A stretch of DNA of 64,000 bases from Candidatus Obscuribacter sp. (GTDB taxonomy: Bacteria > Cyanobacteriota > Vampirovibrionia > Obscuribacterales > Obscuribacteraceae): positions 1 through 64,000 of the forward strand of contig JADYXR010000122.1 of assembly GCA_021772095.1 (NCBI GenBank), in the 5' to 3' direction. The notes under the pieces were generated by a model. It saw only the letters and a list, made by a program, of their open reading frames with translations, searched no databases and was not told the origin of the DNA. Below, piece after piece: positions 35,777 through 44,768 of the stretch (the stretch's first letter is position 1; every line of letters begins with the position of its first letter). Both the position numbers and the translations under genes were made by a program.

Positions 35777-36364
35777 ATGCATGATTGTCCTACGTGTAAA
35801 GTTCCCCTCCATGGACACGAAGAGGTTTGCCCTTCGTGCGGCACCAAACAACGAGTTAAACGCAGCTACAGCGGCTTATTGGGCGGTGACGGCGGTCCGA
35901 AGAAACCACCTGTCAACATGGTTCCGTTTGTGATCACGATTTTTATAGTCGGCATCGCTATCTTCGCGATGGCGCAAAGCAGTTGGATCGGTCAGTTGCA
36001 GAAACGTGGACCGGTTGTAGTGGATCCAATGGATAAAATCAGTTGGATGGAAGCACGACAAATGCTCCACAGCCGCATCGATGAAGGTCTGAAAGCAGTC
36101 GGCGCGACCGGCAAATACACCTGGGCATCACAGGGGCAACCGGCTGACATCAACACCGCGGGTCCGGTTGAATTGACAATAGATACAGAACTCGCCGATC
36201 CCGCTTCTCGGCGACAGATAATCGACCCGCACAAAGAACTGATGAGCAAAGCCCAGGTGCCCACTTTGACTATGAATGAGACCAAGTCGCACGCAACTTG
36301 GACGTATACTGTTCAAGCGCCGGCAGTCCAACCGGCTGGGGAAAGCGCTGCTCCTACTCAATAA
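35777..36364 (+). CDS. Zinc-ribbon protein with one membrane helix
   Basis: The N-terminus is a single zinc ribbon (CPTC, 12-residue loop, CPSC; residues ~4-21). A membrane helix lies at about 48-67 (VPFVITIFIVGIAIFAMA), then a ~125-residue extracytoplasmic region without recognisable motifs, ending in a Pro/Ala tail. The layout resembles the zinc-ribbon membrane protein at 12705-13445. It precedes a PrcB-like secreted protein on the same strand by 65 bp, suggesting co-expression. Function unknown. Confidence 0.75.
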   Translation: MHDCPTCKVPLHGHEEVCPSCGTKQRVKRSYSGLLGGDGGPKKPPVNMVPFVITIFIVGIAIFAMAQSSWIGQLQKRGPVVVDPMDKISWMEARQMLHSRIDEGLKAVGATGKYTWASQGQPADINTAGPVELTIDTELADPASRRQIIDPHKELMSKAQVPTLTMNETKSHATWTYTVQAPAVQPAGESAAPTQ

Positions 36365-36429
36365 CGCTTAGTGGAAAATTTCATTTCCCTCGATTGGGTG
36401 ACCTGGACAACGGTTGAAAGGATCGAGTT

Positions 36430-36963
36430 ATGAAGCAAGAACTTTTAAACGGACTAAACAGAATGGCAGTCGCAGGCGCAGTCTTCGCGACTTTTGGTTT
36501 GTTTGCGGCCGTCTGCATGCTTCCTTCATGGGCTGGGAACATCGGCTACGCAAGCGTTGCTGAACCGAGCTTGCCTACAAAACCTTCCGATGGTGATCTA
36601 CCAGTTCACACCATTGAGAAGGGCACCAAAAGCGGTATCAAGACGCCCGAACGCTTATCCATCAAAGAGGATGGCGAGTGGCGCACACTCTGGCGCCGGC
36701 ACAGAACCGGCAGCCTCCGATCGGACGCGGCTCCATCAGTTGATTTCGATCATTGTATGGTGCTTGCTGCGTTCCAGGGTGAAGGCACCACTAACGCGGG
36801 CATGGTCAATATCGATCGAGTGAAAGTTTTAACTGACAAAGTCATGGTGTTCGTCAACGAGTCAGATACGGACACGCCAAGTGGTGGCAACGACAAGTCT
36901 ACGAGTTCTTCTTTTCATATCGTCAAGGTTGGTAAGTCTACTCTTCCGGTTGTGTTCAATTAA
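36430..36963 (+). CDS. Exported protein with PrcB C-terminal-like domain
   Basis: A long hydrophobic signal region (about 12-36, MAVAGAVFATFGLFAAVCML) and a polar linker lead to a domain at about 75-177. It reads 'EWRTLWRRH', 'VDFDHCMVLAAFQGEGTTNAG', 'VMVFVNESD' and 'SSFHIVKVGK'. This order matches the PrcB_C domain, first known in the Treponema dentilysin complex, where PrcB partners a subtilisin-like protease. No such protease is adjacent here. Family assignment is from motif order only. The following 160 bp to the convergent glycosyltransferase contains no clear hairpin. Confidence 0.72.
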   Translation: MKQELLNGLNRMAVAGAVFATFGLFAAVCMLPSWAGNIGYASVAEPSLPTKPSDGDLPVHTIEKGTKSGIKTPERLSIKEDGEWRTLWRRHRTGSLRSDAAPSVDFDHCMVLAAFQGEGTTNAGMVNIDRVKVLTDKVMVFVNESDTDTPSGGNDKSTSSSFHIVKVGKSTLPVVFN

Positions 36964-37122
36964 CTGACGAAAAGCTCACTATAGAAGCTCGAACTTTGGA
37001 ACGGGAACTCCGGAACTCCACTTCCGAACTATATTTTTCTGATTCGGTTGCTGAATTCCGAATTCAAATTTCCGAGGCTTCCTGAGTTTCGAAATAACCT
37101 GACTGACTCTTGAACAAAGTTC

Positions 37123-38526
37123 TCAGTTCTCCGACGGCAAATACCTGAGTGTGTACGGTAATTCTCTCTCGGAATTGACTGTCAGTCCCGCTATTCGAAG
37201 TTCAAATGTTTTGCCCTTCGAATGCCGAATCGGTTCGAAGTCAAAGGAGATCGAACCGCCCGTGGTGTCGTAGGTCGTAACCGGCAATGCGCCTTCTCGT
37301 ATCGTTGAACCGTAAGTCGATTGCACTTCTAGATAGATCTTGTCCTTCAGCAAAACTCCACGATTGGGTGAAACGTTTTGCAGCTCGATCCCGGACCAGC
37401 CGTCATTCTCTGCGAGTATGGGAAGTTTCAACATGGCTGCATTTTTCGCGTTGGATGCAAGAAACGATGGTGCTTCTGACAATAATTCTTCGATGTCATC
37501 GATCCACTGTTTTTCAATCAGTTCTTGTCGATAATCCTGGAACACTTTTTCTCTGGCATTGTTTTGAATTGTTTTACGTAACTCCGGCTCAAATGCCAGT
37601 CTTTCCAGAGCCGCATGCCATGCCTGTTTTGTATTAGGCACTAACAAACCGTCCTGTTCGTTAGTTACCGAAGAAGCATACGCATCGACCTCAGAATAAA
37701 TTCCAGCTATACGACACGCACCATAGTCTCGAAATTTTGTGTTGTTCTTGGAGCGATTAAACTCGTGATCTTCAAGTGGTGCCAACCCGATTTCAAAACC
37801 GCTTCTGGCGAATTCTTTGAGAAAATCATCGTAGCGATCGACCAGTTTCTTTGACGTAACTCCAGGCAAAGTCAGCAGTTCCGGCGGACTACACCCCCAG
37901 ATTGTCACGTCTACTTTGTCATGGTGAGCACTCATAAATTCGGCAAGTGCCGGCAGAAAAACTTTGTACTGATCGTCCACAATTCGGCTGGTGGCGTATA
38001 CGATACTAACCTTTTCATCGGGCGATCGACGAGATGTCGTTTCCGGTAGTTTCGAAAAATCGAATGACGAACGATAAATACGACAGCTGTCGTTGAAGCG
38101 ACTCACTCTTGAACAAAGAAGCGGGCTGTAGACCCTGACTAAACTCGCGTAGGAAAGATAAACTTCCAGTTGTTTCAACCTCAGGGGCTGAAGATGGTAA
38201 CGAGCTAAATCCGGATCTGTTGATGCCGAGATGTCCCAAAAGCTATCGTCGATATCGTAGATTACGGGTTTGCGTTTGCCGATTGCTTCGCTGAGCAAAT
38301 GCCGATATCCGGGTTCCGTATTTCTGCAAAAGACGACCAGGTCGGCCCAGGCGATGTGAGACGACGTGGCATTCTGTTCCAACACGTGCTTGAACTTGAT
38401 GCGGTGGGCGCTATCGAGTGCCGTCAAAGGTTTGACTACATTGATCTGGCAACTGGCGATGTACGATGGAATGATCGCCACCACCTGCGGTGTGCGACCT
38501 TTGAAAGGCAAGTTCGGCAGCGCCAT
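37123..38526 (-). CDS. Glycosyltransferase, GT-B fold
   Basis: A 467-residue protein lacking membrane segments. Landmarks are 'KPVIYDIDDSFWD' near residue 87, which is typical of GT4-like enzymes acting on polysaccharide, 'VSIVYATSRIVDD' at the second Rossmann domain, and the nucleotide-sugar region 'FEIGLAPLEDHEFNRSKNNT' with 'EQDGLLVPNT'. A ~110-residue beta-rich tail follows (from about 360), resembling a carbohydrate-binding fold; this is unusual for the family. It begins 5 bases after the stop of the GT2-methyltransferase gene, so they form an operon. Probably makes surface polysaccharide or glycolipid. Confidence 0.82.
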   Translation of the reverse strand: MALPNLPFKGRTPQVVAIIPSYIASCQINVVKPLTALDSAHRIKFKHVLEQNATSSHIAWADLVVFCRNTEPGYRHLLSEAIGKRKPVIYDIDDSFWDISASTDPDLARYHLQPLRLKQLEVYLSYASLVRVYSPLLCSRVSRFNDSCRIYRSSFDFSKLPETTSRRSPDEKVSIVYATSRIVDDQYKVFLPALAEFMSAHHDKVDVTIWGCSPPELLTLPGVTSKKLVDRYDDFLKEFARSGFEIGLAPLEDHEFNRSKNNTKFRDYGACRIAGIYSEVDAYASSVTNEQDGLLVPNTKQAWHAALERLAFEPELRKTIQNNAREKVFQDYRQELIEKQWIDDIEELLSEAPSFLASNAKNAAMLKLPILAENDGWSGIELQNVSPNRGVLLKDKIYLEVQSTYGSTIREGALPVTTYDTTGGSISFDFEPIRHSKGKTFELRIAGLTVNSERELPYTLRYLPSEN

Positions 38527-38531
38527 TGGAA

Positions 38532-40091
38532 TTACCTGGCTGAGCCGACAATCTCGCGATCAGCCGGAGCTTCGGTTTGTTCCAGGCGCTCTTTGCTGTG
38601 TCCAACTGCGTCGCGGAGCAATGCCGGCAAAGTTGGCACCGGTTTTGCCACTACTAGAATTTGATAGGCAAACAAGGTTCTGCGCACTTTGATCAATTGG
38701 CTGTTCATCGATAAAAGGAAATTGGCGAACTTCTCGTTTTTAATAACCAGTGGATATGGTGCGGGAACGCCTTCTACATTGATTACTTCAAAACCGCTTT
38801 CGGATATGACGCGTTGCAAACTATCGAATGTGAACAAGCGCGTGTGTCTCAGATCGAGAATTCCTTTTTTCGAGTAGTTGAACTGCCCGAACAAATGCAT
38901 CCAGCGTGTCACGAAGAAGCCGATGTTTGCGCTGCTGACGATAAGGTTAGCTTTCGAATTGTAAGTGCAAGCTTGCATCAATTGCGCGAGGAAATCCTCG
39001 GGCGAATGCGCTTGTTCAATTACATCGAGCATCAAAATGTAATCATGATCGGTTACATCAATCGGCAAGCGATCGTCTGAGTCCGGATCGTGTTGATAGT
39101 AGTTGAGCTGTGGATGCGATCCACTAATAGGCGATTCGCGATCGAGAACCGTGACCTGACAGCCCTTTTGTTCCAGTAGAGGAATCAAGTCGATGGCGGA
39201 GTCGCCACCAAAAGTCAGCACTCGCGTGTTTGGTTTGATCAAAGCCAGTGCCGCGGTCTGCGAACTCTCGAAGGCCAGTTTTGGACGGTGTTTCCATGAA
39301 TCGGTTGCAGCTGGTTGCACATCGAAGTTGCGACGATACATCAAGCAGTATTGTTGCAAACGAGCAGCACCACTGGCTTTGACTACATCCCAGGCGTACT
39401 TCAATCCGTTGACGTGGCAAACTTCTTCGCCGTAGAAAGTCGGAATCGGTAATTCTTTGATCCGGAATCCGGCGACGATGAATTGAATGATGATTTCTGT
39501 GTCGAAGTGGAAATCGTTGGTATTCAGATGGAATGGCAGTTTCGCGAGAGCTTTCGTACTGTAGATGCGATAGCCGGTGTGAAATTCGCTCAGGCAGCTT
39601 CCCAGCACTTGGTTTTGAAACGCAGTCAGGATGCGGTTGCCGACATATTTGTACAGTGGCATTCCGCCTTCGAGCGCTCCGGTCAAAGTCATCATGCGTG
39701 AACCGAAGACAGCCTCAGCTTCGCCCTTCACCAGCGGCTCGAGCAATCTAGGCAACGCTTCGGGCGCATACTGCCCGTCGCCGTGCACCAGCGCTACGAA
39801 ATCGAATCCGCGTTCGATGGCATAGTGGTAGCCGATTTTCTGGTTGCCACCATATCTCTGGTTTAGAGGGTTTCTCAAAACATTGATTGGATATGGAATC
39901 TCGCCCTTGATACGCGCTGCCTCAGCGGCTTCGAACGTTTTGTCCTTGGACGAGTCGTCGATGATGAGAATCTCGGTATCGTAATCGCGTAGAGAATCGG
40001 GGATTCGCTTCAACACGCTTTCGATGGTCTTCTCGGCATTGTAGGCGACGATGAAGATCAGTACGCGGGGCTTATGACTCGTATCTGGCAT
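38532..40091 (-). CDS. GT2 glycosyltransferase fused to a SAM methyltransferase
   Basis: ATG 40091 has TGGAGT upstream and is preferred to TTG 40148. Residues ~8-240 are a GT2 domain of the dolichyl-phosphate-mannose/undecaprenyl type: 'IFIVAYNAEKTIESVL', 'ILIIDDSSKDKT', 'LVHGDGQYAPE' (metal site) and 'EFHTGYRIYS'. Residues ~285-440 are a Rossmann methyltransferase: 'VLTFGGDSAIDLIPLLE', 'VTVLDRE' and 'YILMLDVIEQAHSPEDF', the last being the usual post-II motif. A fusion of the two suggests transfer of a sugar and methylation of the product or carrier in one protein. The next glycosyltransferase follows 5 bases downstream. Confidence 0.88.
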   Translation of the reverse strand: MPDTSHKPRVLIFIVAYNAEKTIESVLKRIPDSLRDYDTEILIIDDSSKDKTFEAAEAARIKGEIPYPINVLRNPLNQRYGGNQKIGYHYAIERGFDFVALVHGDGQYAPEALPRLLEPLVKGEAEAVFGSRMMTLTGALEGGMPLYKYVGNRILTAFQNQVLGSCLSEFHTGYRIYSTKALAKLPFHLNTNDFHFDTEIIIQFIVAGFRIKELPIPTFYGEEVCHVNGLKYAWDVVKASGAARLQQYCLMYRRNFDVQPAATDSWKHRPKLAFESSQTAALALIKPNTRVLTFGGDSAIDLIPLLEQKGCQVTVLDRESPISGSHPQLNYYQHDPDSDDRLPIDVTDHDYILMLDVIEQAHSPEDFLAQLMQACTYNSKANLIVSSANIGFFVTRWMHLFGQFNYSKKGILDLRHTRLFTFDSLQRVISESGFEVINVEGVPAPYPLVIKNEKFANFLLSMNSQLIKVRRTLFAYQILVVAKPVPTLPALLRDAVGHSKERLEQTEAPADREIVGSAR

Positions 40092-40344
40092 TATGACTCC
40101 AGCCTTTTTGATCAATATAAATACAGATGGCAAATCTACCAATTCCAATGTAAAGAGGTCAAGGCAAACCGTCTCACAACCTTCTGGACCATCGCTCTGA
40201 AAATCGAAACCAGCGATTTCAACGGGTATTCACAGGTTAAATTTGCATAACGATATTAGTTAGATTAGAAACTGTTGATATATCCACCAGGATAAAGCGA
40301 ACGCCTGCAGACAATTTTTTCAATTATGCTGAGAACGTTTTTTT

Positions 40345-41808
40345 GTGCGCTGCGGACATTTTGATATTGTTCAGGTCAGCGTTTTAGAAGTTGCTACTTC
40401 GAGTTCTAAAGGCATTCCATATAGTTTGAGAGTGGTGGCCTGCAGCATTCCTTATATAGGATTGCATCGAGACAAAATAGTATCGAAAGAAAAAACGCAT
40501 CGAAGCATCCGTATTGGAACCAATTTGTCCCGATTCGTTTTATCACTGCTGATTTTCATCGTCGTCGGATATGGCGCGGGACTCGCTATCGGTCCAATCG
40601 TTGATAAGTACGACTACCCGATACACAGCTGGTCGTGGTGGAGCGTGCGTGGTATCAGAGATGCTGTCGACAATGCCAAGGCCGAACGCGCGCCGGTACC
40701 GAATACGATACTGCTCGGTTCGTCACTGATGGTGGTGGCAATGGCTGAGAGTGATGCCACCTGGTCGAAACAACGTTTGGACCTGACGACTTATAGAAAA
40801 GCTCGCTATTTCGATTCTCTGTTATCCGCACAGGGACCGAGACCCGGTGCGGGTTCGCTGCCCGCTCAAGGTTCGAAACATGGGTCGCTTTCTCCAACGC
40901 CAGTCAACGCACCGAATTTGAAACTCGGATCGCTTTTGCAGACCATCAATCTGGCATCGCCAGGGCAGCTCGTTTCCGATGCATACCTGACTTTGAAGGA
41001 AGCACTAAACGAAGGCTTGAAGCCACGTTTGGTTATATATGGAATAGCCCCGAGAGATATGATCGACAGCACGATGGAGAGTGCGTTGGATACCGAATGC
41101 TATCGATATCTTAGTCGCCTTGTCCCGACGTCGGAATTGGAACCGTTGCTCAGCTCCAGCGAAGTTTCATCTCTTTCGAGAAAGGTGTCCTCGGCTTTGC
41201 CGCTCGCCAGGCGCTCTCTAGATATTCAACTCAAGTGTTTCGAAACGGCATCTTCCTGGCGTGACAAAGCTCTGAAAAATGGATTGGCCGGCGAAGCGAT
41301 GCCACTAGAAAAACGAATGATGTTGCTTTCCACATACGAGCCACTGGATATGGTGCCGGGTTTTATTCATGCCGAAGTGGCTCAGCGGGCGGATGTGGAT
41401 AAAGTGTATCGCGACAATTCGAAGGACTATATCGCTCGTTATCGAAAACCTGATTTTCGATTTTACAACGGACAATTGCAGTGCTTATCTAACTTGATTG
41501 ACCTGTGCGAACAAAACGATATCCATTTGATGGTCGTAAATATGCCTTTGCGCAGGTGCAATGTTGACCTGATTGACTCGCAAATATATGCAAAATATAT
41601 CAAGGATGTGTCAGCCCTTGTTGCGGCGAAAGGCTCTACCTATGCCGATCTCTGCGAGTTTCAAAGTTACTCGAAACAAGACTATCGCGATCCTGTTCAT
41701 CTGAACGGCTTCGGCGGAATGAAGTTCATCAATCGGTTAGCGAATCTGATTAGCGAGACTCGACAAAACTCTCTTCAGGCAGCAAACGTGCCGCGAGAAA
41801 ATCCATAG
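40345..41808 (+). CDS. Membrane-anchored SGNH/GDSL-like protein
   Basis: The true start is uncertain: GTG 40345 opens the frame, but TTG 40426, GTG 40432/40435 or TTG 40462 are equally possible and none has a good ribosome site. A single membrane helix (residues ~65-87 of the longest form) is followed by an extracytoplasmic domain. It shows two SGNH-hydrolase blocks: 'NTILLGSSLM' (nucleophile Ser) and 'YRDPVHLNGFGGMKF' (Asp/His pair). This layout is seen in DUF1574 and AlgX/DltD-like proteins that acylate surface polymers. It lies among glycosyltransferases, so surface glycan acylation is a reasonable inference. Its 3' end overlaps the convergent GH3-like gene by 59 bases. Confidence 0.7.
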   Translation: MRCGHFDIVQVSVLEVATSSSKGIPYSLRVVACSIPYIGLHRDKIVSKEKTHRSIRIGTNLSRFVLSLLIFIVVGYGAGLAIGPIVDKYDYPIHSWSWWSVRGIRDAVDNAKAERAPVPNTILLGSSLMVVAMAESDATWSKQRLDLTTYRKARYFDSLLSAQGPRPGAGSLPAQGSKHGSLSPTPVNAPNLKLGSLLQTINLASPGQLVSDAYLTLKEALNEGLKPRLVIYGIAPRDMIDSTMESALDTECYRYLSRLVPTSELEPLLSSSEVSSLSRKVSSALPLARRSLDIQLKCFETASSWRDKALKNGLAGEAMPLEKRMMLLSTYEPLDMVPGFIHAEVAQRADVDKVYRDNSKDYIARYRKPDFRFYNGQLQCLSNLIDLCEQNDIHLMVVNMPLRRCNVDLIDSQIYAKYIKDVSALVAAKGSTYADLCEFQSYSKQDYRDPVHLNGFGGMKFINRLANLISETRQNSLQAANVPRENP

Positions 41809-43441
41809 TTTCTGCTTTCGGATTGAGATGGCTTATTTTGATCTGCGTGTCCGGTGTGCCCCTGGCAGTCAGGTGCTCGCGGAACGCTTCGTAGGTGCCG
41901 CGCTTGATCGATCGGAAAGTGACCGGACCCAGTCGCAACGACGCACGCTTAGTTTCATACTCGATATTGAGCCGACTGAGCTCTTGATCAAATCGTTGAG
42001 CCAGGAACGCAGCCAGCTTAGATGGCTCCGGCTCTGAGTCTCCAGCAGTCGTTTCTGATTCAATCCAGAGTTCATAGTGAGGCTCGGGACGAAACTGAGG
42101 AATGACGGTGAAAAATCTCACGCCACTGTTTGTAGTGGCTAGCACCGATTGCATCGCCTGAGTGACTTGAAGTTCGGTAATCTTTTCGCCCGTAAAGGAG
42201 CTGATGTTGCCGCCCTTGTACTGGAAATCCAAAAGAGGCGTGCGATTGTGGTAGCCGGTTACTTTGACCACATCATTGATGTTGTATCGATATAGCCCAG
42301 CCGAGGTCGTGAACAAAATAAAGTAGTTTTGTCCGACCTCGAGTTGATCGGCAAGAAGAATGGTTGGATTTGTCGAGTCCATTTCTTCTTCCGGAACGAA
42401 CTCGAAAAAGTGCGAATTAATCGCCAGCATCTGCTTCTCGGGCGACAGGAAAACCGTTCCTCTGCCTTCGCTGGCACCATAGGTGATGTCGCAAATTGGG
42501 GTCTGTCCGAAATATTTTGGGAAGTCAGAAAGGTAAAAGGCGGCCGCTGCCTTGGTCCAGCAAGATACCACCTGTAGTGTCGGCCAAATTTTCTCGGGAG
42601 TGAACTGCCCTTTCTCGAAAAGTTCAGCCAGCTCGCGGGCGCGCTTAGCGTCAGGCTTTGCGATCACCTTGAGGGCGTTGAGTGTGACCTGGTCTAAAGG
42701 CACGGGTGCCGTCGTCGTGCCATCACGTACGTCTTTGATAAGTTGCTCGCCGTGGTTTTGCAGTTTTCTGCACATCAATTGAATCGTGCTGGGATTCAAC
42801 GTGTAGAACACCGCAACCGGCAGCGAGAGCGCCGCACGCAGGAGCGCGTAATACTTCGACTCGTAGTCTTTAATCAGGAAAACTTCGTAGGGCACAGGCG
42901 AAATATATTTTTTCACCAGGAATGGTTCGTTCTTAAATAGCGAACCCGACATCGAACCGTATGGAATACCGCAGGAAGTTCTGCCCTCTTCCGCTGGAGA
43001 CGTCACTACCAATGCCGTTCCCTGATTGATCTTCGGGAAGGTTCGCAGCAAGTGATATCCGCTGACGACCGAGGCTTCTCGGAATTCCTTTATATAACCC
43101 GGTGTGATCGGGATAAATTTAGGTTTATCTGTTGTGCCGCTGGTGGTCGCAAACATCTGTGGTTTTTCGACCGTCAAAACGCCGTCAGCGCCCGCCATTA
43201 CGTCTTCTATGTAGCCACGAAATCCTTCGTAGTCGCGAATTTTTACCGCGCTGTTAAAGTCTTCCCAGGTTTTTATAGCTGCAAAACCATGCTCTTTTCC
43301 AAACCGTGTCGAGGCATTTTCAGACACGATTTGATGCATTTTTCGAAGTTGTGCTGCGCGCGGATCGGCGCTGTCTGCCTCAATGCGCGCGACTTTGCCT
43401 TGCCCTAAGGCGCTGAAGGCTTTGTAGAGAAGTCCGCGCAT
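41750..43441 (-). CDS. GH3-family acyl-adenylating enzyme
   Basis: 563 residues, full length for the family. 'FATTSGTTDKPKFIPIT' (about 102-118) is the ATP-binding P-loop of the GH3/ANL superfamily, and 'CDITYGASEGRGTVFLS' and 'YRYNINDVVKVTGYHNRTP' are the other GH3 hallmarks. Plant GH3 proteins join amino acids to jasmonate or auxin through an acyl-AMP; bacterial homologues are poorly characterised but share the catalytic core. Here it sits among lipid and glycan genes, 4.5 kb from a lipid megasynthase, so a fatty acyl substrate is plausible but unproven. It starts 16 bases from the divergent GT2 start and overlaps the SGNH-like gene at its end. Confidence 0.88.
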   Translation of the reverse strand: MRGLLYKAFSALGQGKVARIEADSADPRAAQLRKMHQIVSENASTRFGKEHGFAAIKTWEDFNSAVKIRDYEGFRGYIEDVMAGADGVLTVEKPQMFATTSGTTDKPKFIPITPGYIKEFREASVVSGYHLLRTFPKINQGTALVVTSPAEEGRTSCGIPYGSMSGSLFKNEPFLVKKYISPVPYEVFLIKDYESKYYALLRAALSLPVAVFYTLNPSTIQLMCRKLQNHGEQLIKDVRDGTTTAPVPLDQVTLNALKVIAKPDAKRARELAELFEKGQFTPEKIWPTLQVVSCWTKAAAAFYLSDFPKYFGQTPICDITYGASEGRGTVFLSPEKQMLAINSHFFEFVPEEEMDSTNPTILLADQLEVGQNYFILFTTSAGLYRYNINDVVKVTGYHNRTPLLDFQYKGGNISSFTGEKITELQVTQAMQSVLATTNSGVRFFTVIPQFRPEPHYELWIESETTAGDSEPEPSKLAAFLAQRFDQELSRLNIEYETKRASLRLGPVTFRSIKRGTYEAFREHLTARGTPDTQIKISHLNPKAETMDFLAARLLPEESFVESR

Positions 43442-43457
43442 AATTGGCTCCCAGTGT

Positions 43458-44768
43458 TTGACCTTACCTCAATCTAAGATAATCGAGTGCATTGGATCTG
43501 TGACAGGAGTGGCATTATACTTTGGAATTCAATCGCGTACCTTGTATTCCAATTGGTGGATCGAAAGCCCCGTCATGTTTTTCGTAGCAGTGTTCCTGGT
43601 CGTAATCACCTTAGCGGTCGCCCTGATTCAGGGGGCGGCGTTTCGGCGCCTCTATAAATATGTAGAGCAGGAGCTTGGAAGAACGCCCGGCGGTGAGCTT
43701 CCTAAAGCATCTGTAATATTGCCGTGTAAAGGATTAGATCCAGCCTTTCGCGAGAACGTCGAGAAATTACTGAATCAGGATTATCCGGATTTTGAAGTGA
43801 TCTTCGCTGTTGCGCAAGACACAGACCCGGCTTACGAGCATCTGGTTGACCTGGCGCAACGCACTTCGCGACCTGCATCCGTAGTGGTTGCCGGTGTAGC
43901 AAAAGGCCGTGCGCAAAAATTGAACAATCAACTCCACGCGCTGGAGCACGTTCGCGAAGGTTCGGAAGTGTTTGTTTTTGTCGATTCCGATGTGATCGCT
44001 CGACCAGATTTTCTAAGACAGCTGGTGGCGCCGCTGTGCGATGAAACCGTCGGTGTGACGACTGGATATCGTTTTTATATCGCATCAGTTACTAACTGGG
44101 CGTCGATTTTGAGATCGCTATGGAATCGAGTCACAGCCTGGGAAATGGCTAACCCTAAATACGCGTTCGCCTGGGGCGGTGCCATGGCAATTCGCAAATC
44201 TGTGTTTGAGAAAACCGGAGTGCGCGAGGCCTGGGATAAAGCCGCCGATGACGACTTGTCTTTGACCACTGCAGTCAAGGCGCATGGATTGACGGTTCGC
44301 TTTGTTCCGCAATGTCTGGTCGCCAGCGATGGCGATGCGCCGTTTGCCGAAATTATGGAATGGACTAATCGCCAATTGATTTTGACCAAGGTGTACTATC
44401 CGGACCTCTGGAAACGAGCCATAGTGCGCGCTTCCTTCATGCTGGTCTGGCTGGTATTAATGGTGGTGGCGATCACCGGATGGATTGCCACAGGAGAAAG
44501 TTCTTTCGCGATGGCGATTGGAGCTGGATTTTTGCTCATTCCGGTCGAAGTCTACTTCCTTTTGAAAGCGCGCCGGCTTTGGCAGAGAGTGCTTCTCGAC
44601 CGCCAAGAATATTTGACCGAATCACTTTTAAGTTCGTGTCTTGCAATCCCGCTGGCGCACCTCGTCCTGCCATTTATGACGCTGGCATCCTTACTGACGA
44701 ACCGCATTCAGTGGCGCGGCGTCACCTATGAACTGGTGAGCCCTACCGAGACGCTGGTTATCTCGTAA
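43458..44768 (+). CDS. GT2 glycosyltransferase, ceramide-glucosyltransferase-like (GT21)
   Basis: The annotated TTG leaves only 16 bp to the divergent GH3 gene. GTG 43503 or 43512 would leave more room for promoters, and no ribosome site decides. A membrane helix at about 35-60 precedes the GT2 domain. D1 is in 'AVAQDTD', the DxD motif is 'VFVDSDVIARPDF', D3 is in 'ADDDLSL', and the acceptor-site motif is 'EWTNRQLILTK', a variant of the GT21 (Q/R)xxRW. Two or three C-terminal membrane helices follow. This layout is that of ceramide glucosyltransferases and HpnI. It may glycosylate a lipid, possibly a product of the neighbouring synthase (inference). Confidence 0.85.
   Translation: MTLPQSKIIECIGSVTGVALYFGIQSRTLYSNWWIESPVMFFVAVFLVVITLAVALIQGAAFRRLYKYVEQELGRTPGGELPKASVILPCKGLDPAFRENVEKLLNQDYPDFEVIFAVAQDTDPAYEHLVDLAQRTSRPASVVVAGVAKGRAQKLNNQLHALEHVREGSEVFVFVDSDVIARPDFLRQLVAPLCDETVGVTTGYRFYIASVTNWASILRSLWNRVTAWEMANPKYAFAWGGAMAIRKSVFEKTGVREAWDKAADDDLSLTTAVKAHGLTVRFVPQCLVASDGDAPFAEIMEWTNRQLILTKVYYPDLWKRAIVRASFMLVWLVLMVVAITGWIATGESSFAMAIGAGFLLIPVEVYFLLKARRLWQRVLLDRQEYLTESLLSSCLAIPLAHLVLPFMTLASLLTNRIQWRGVTYELVSPTETLVIS

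Noticed and set aside
36964..37122. Several short GAACTCC/TCCGAA-like motifs between convergent genes, considered as a terminator or repeat
   Set aside because: They do not form a stable hairpin with a T run and the units are not regularly spaced.
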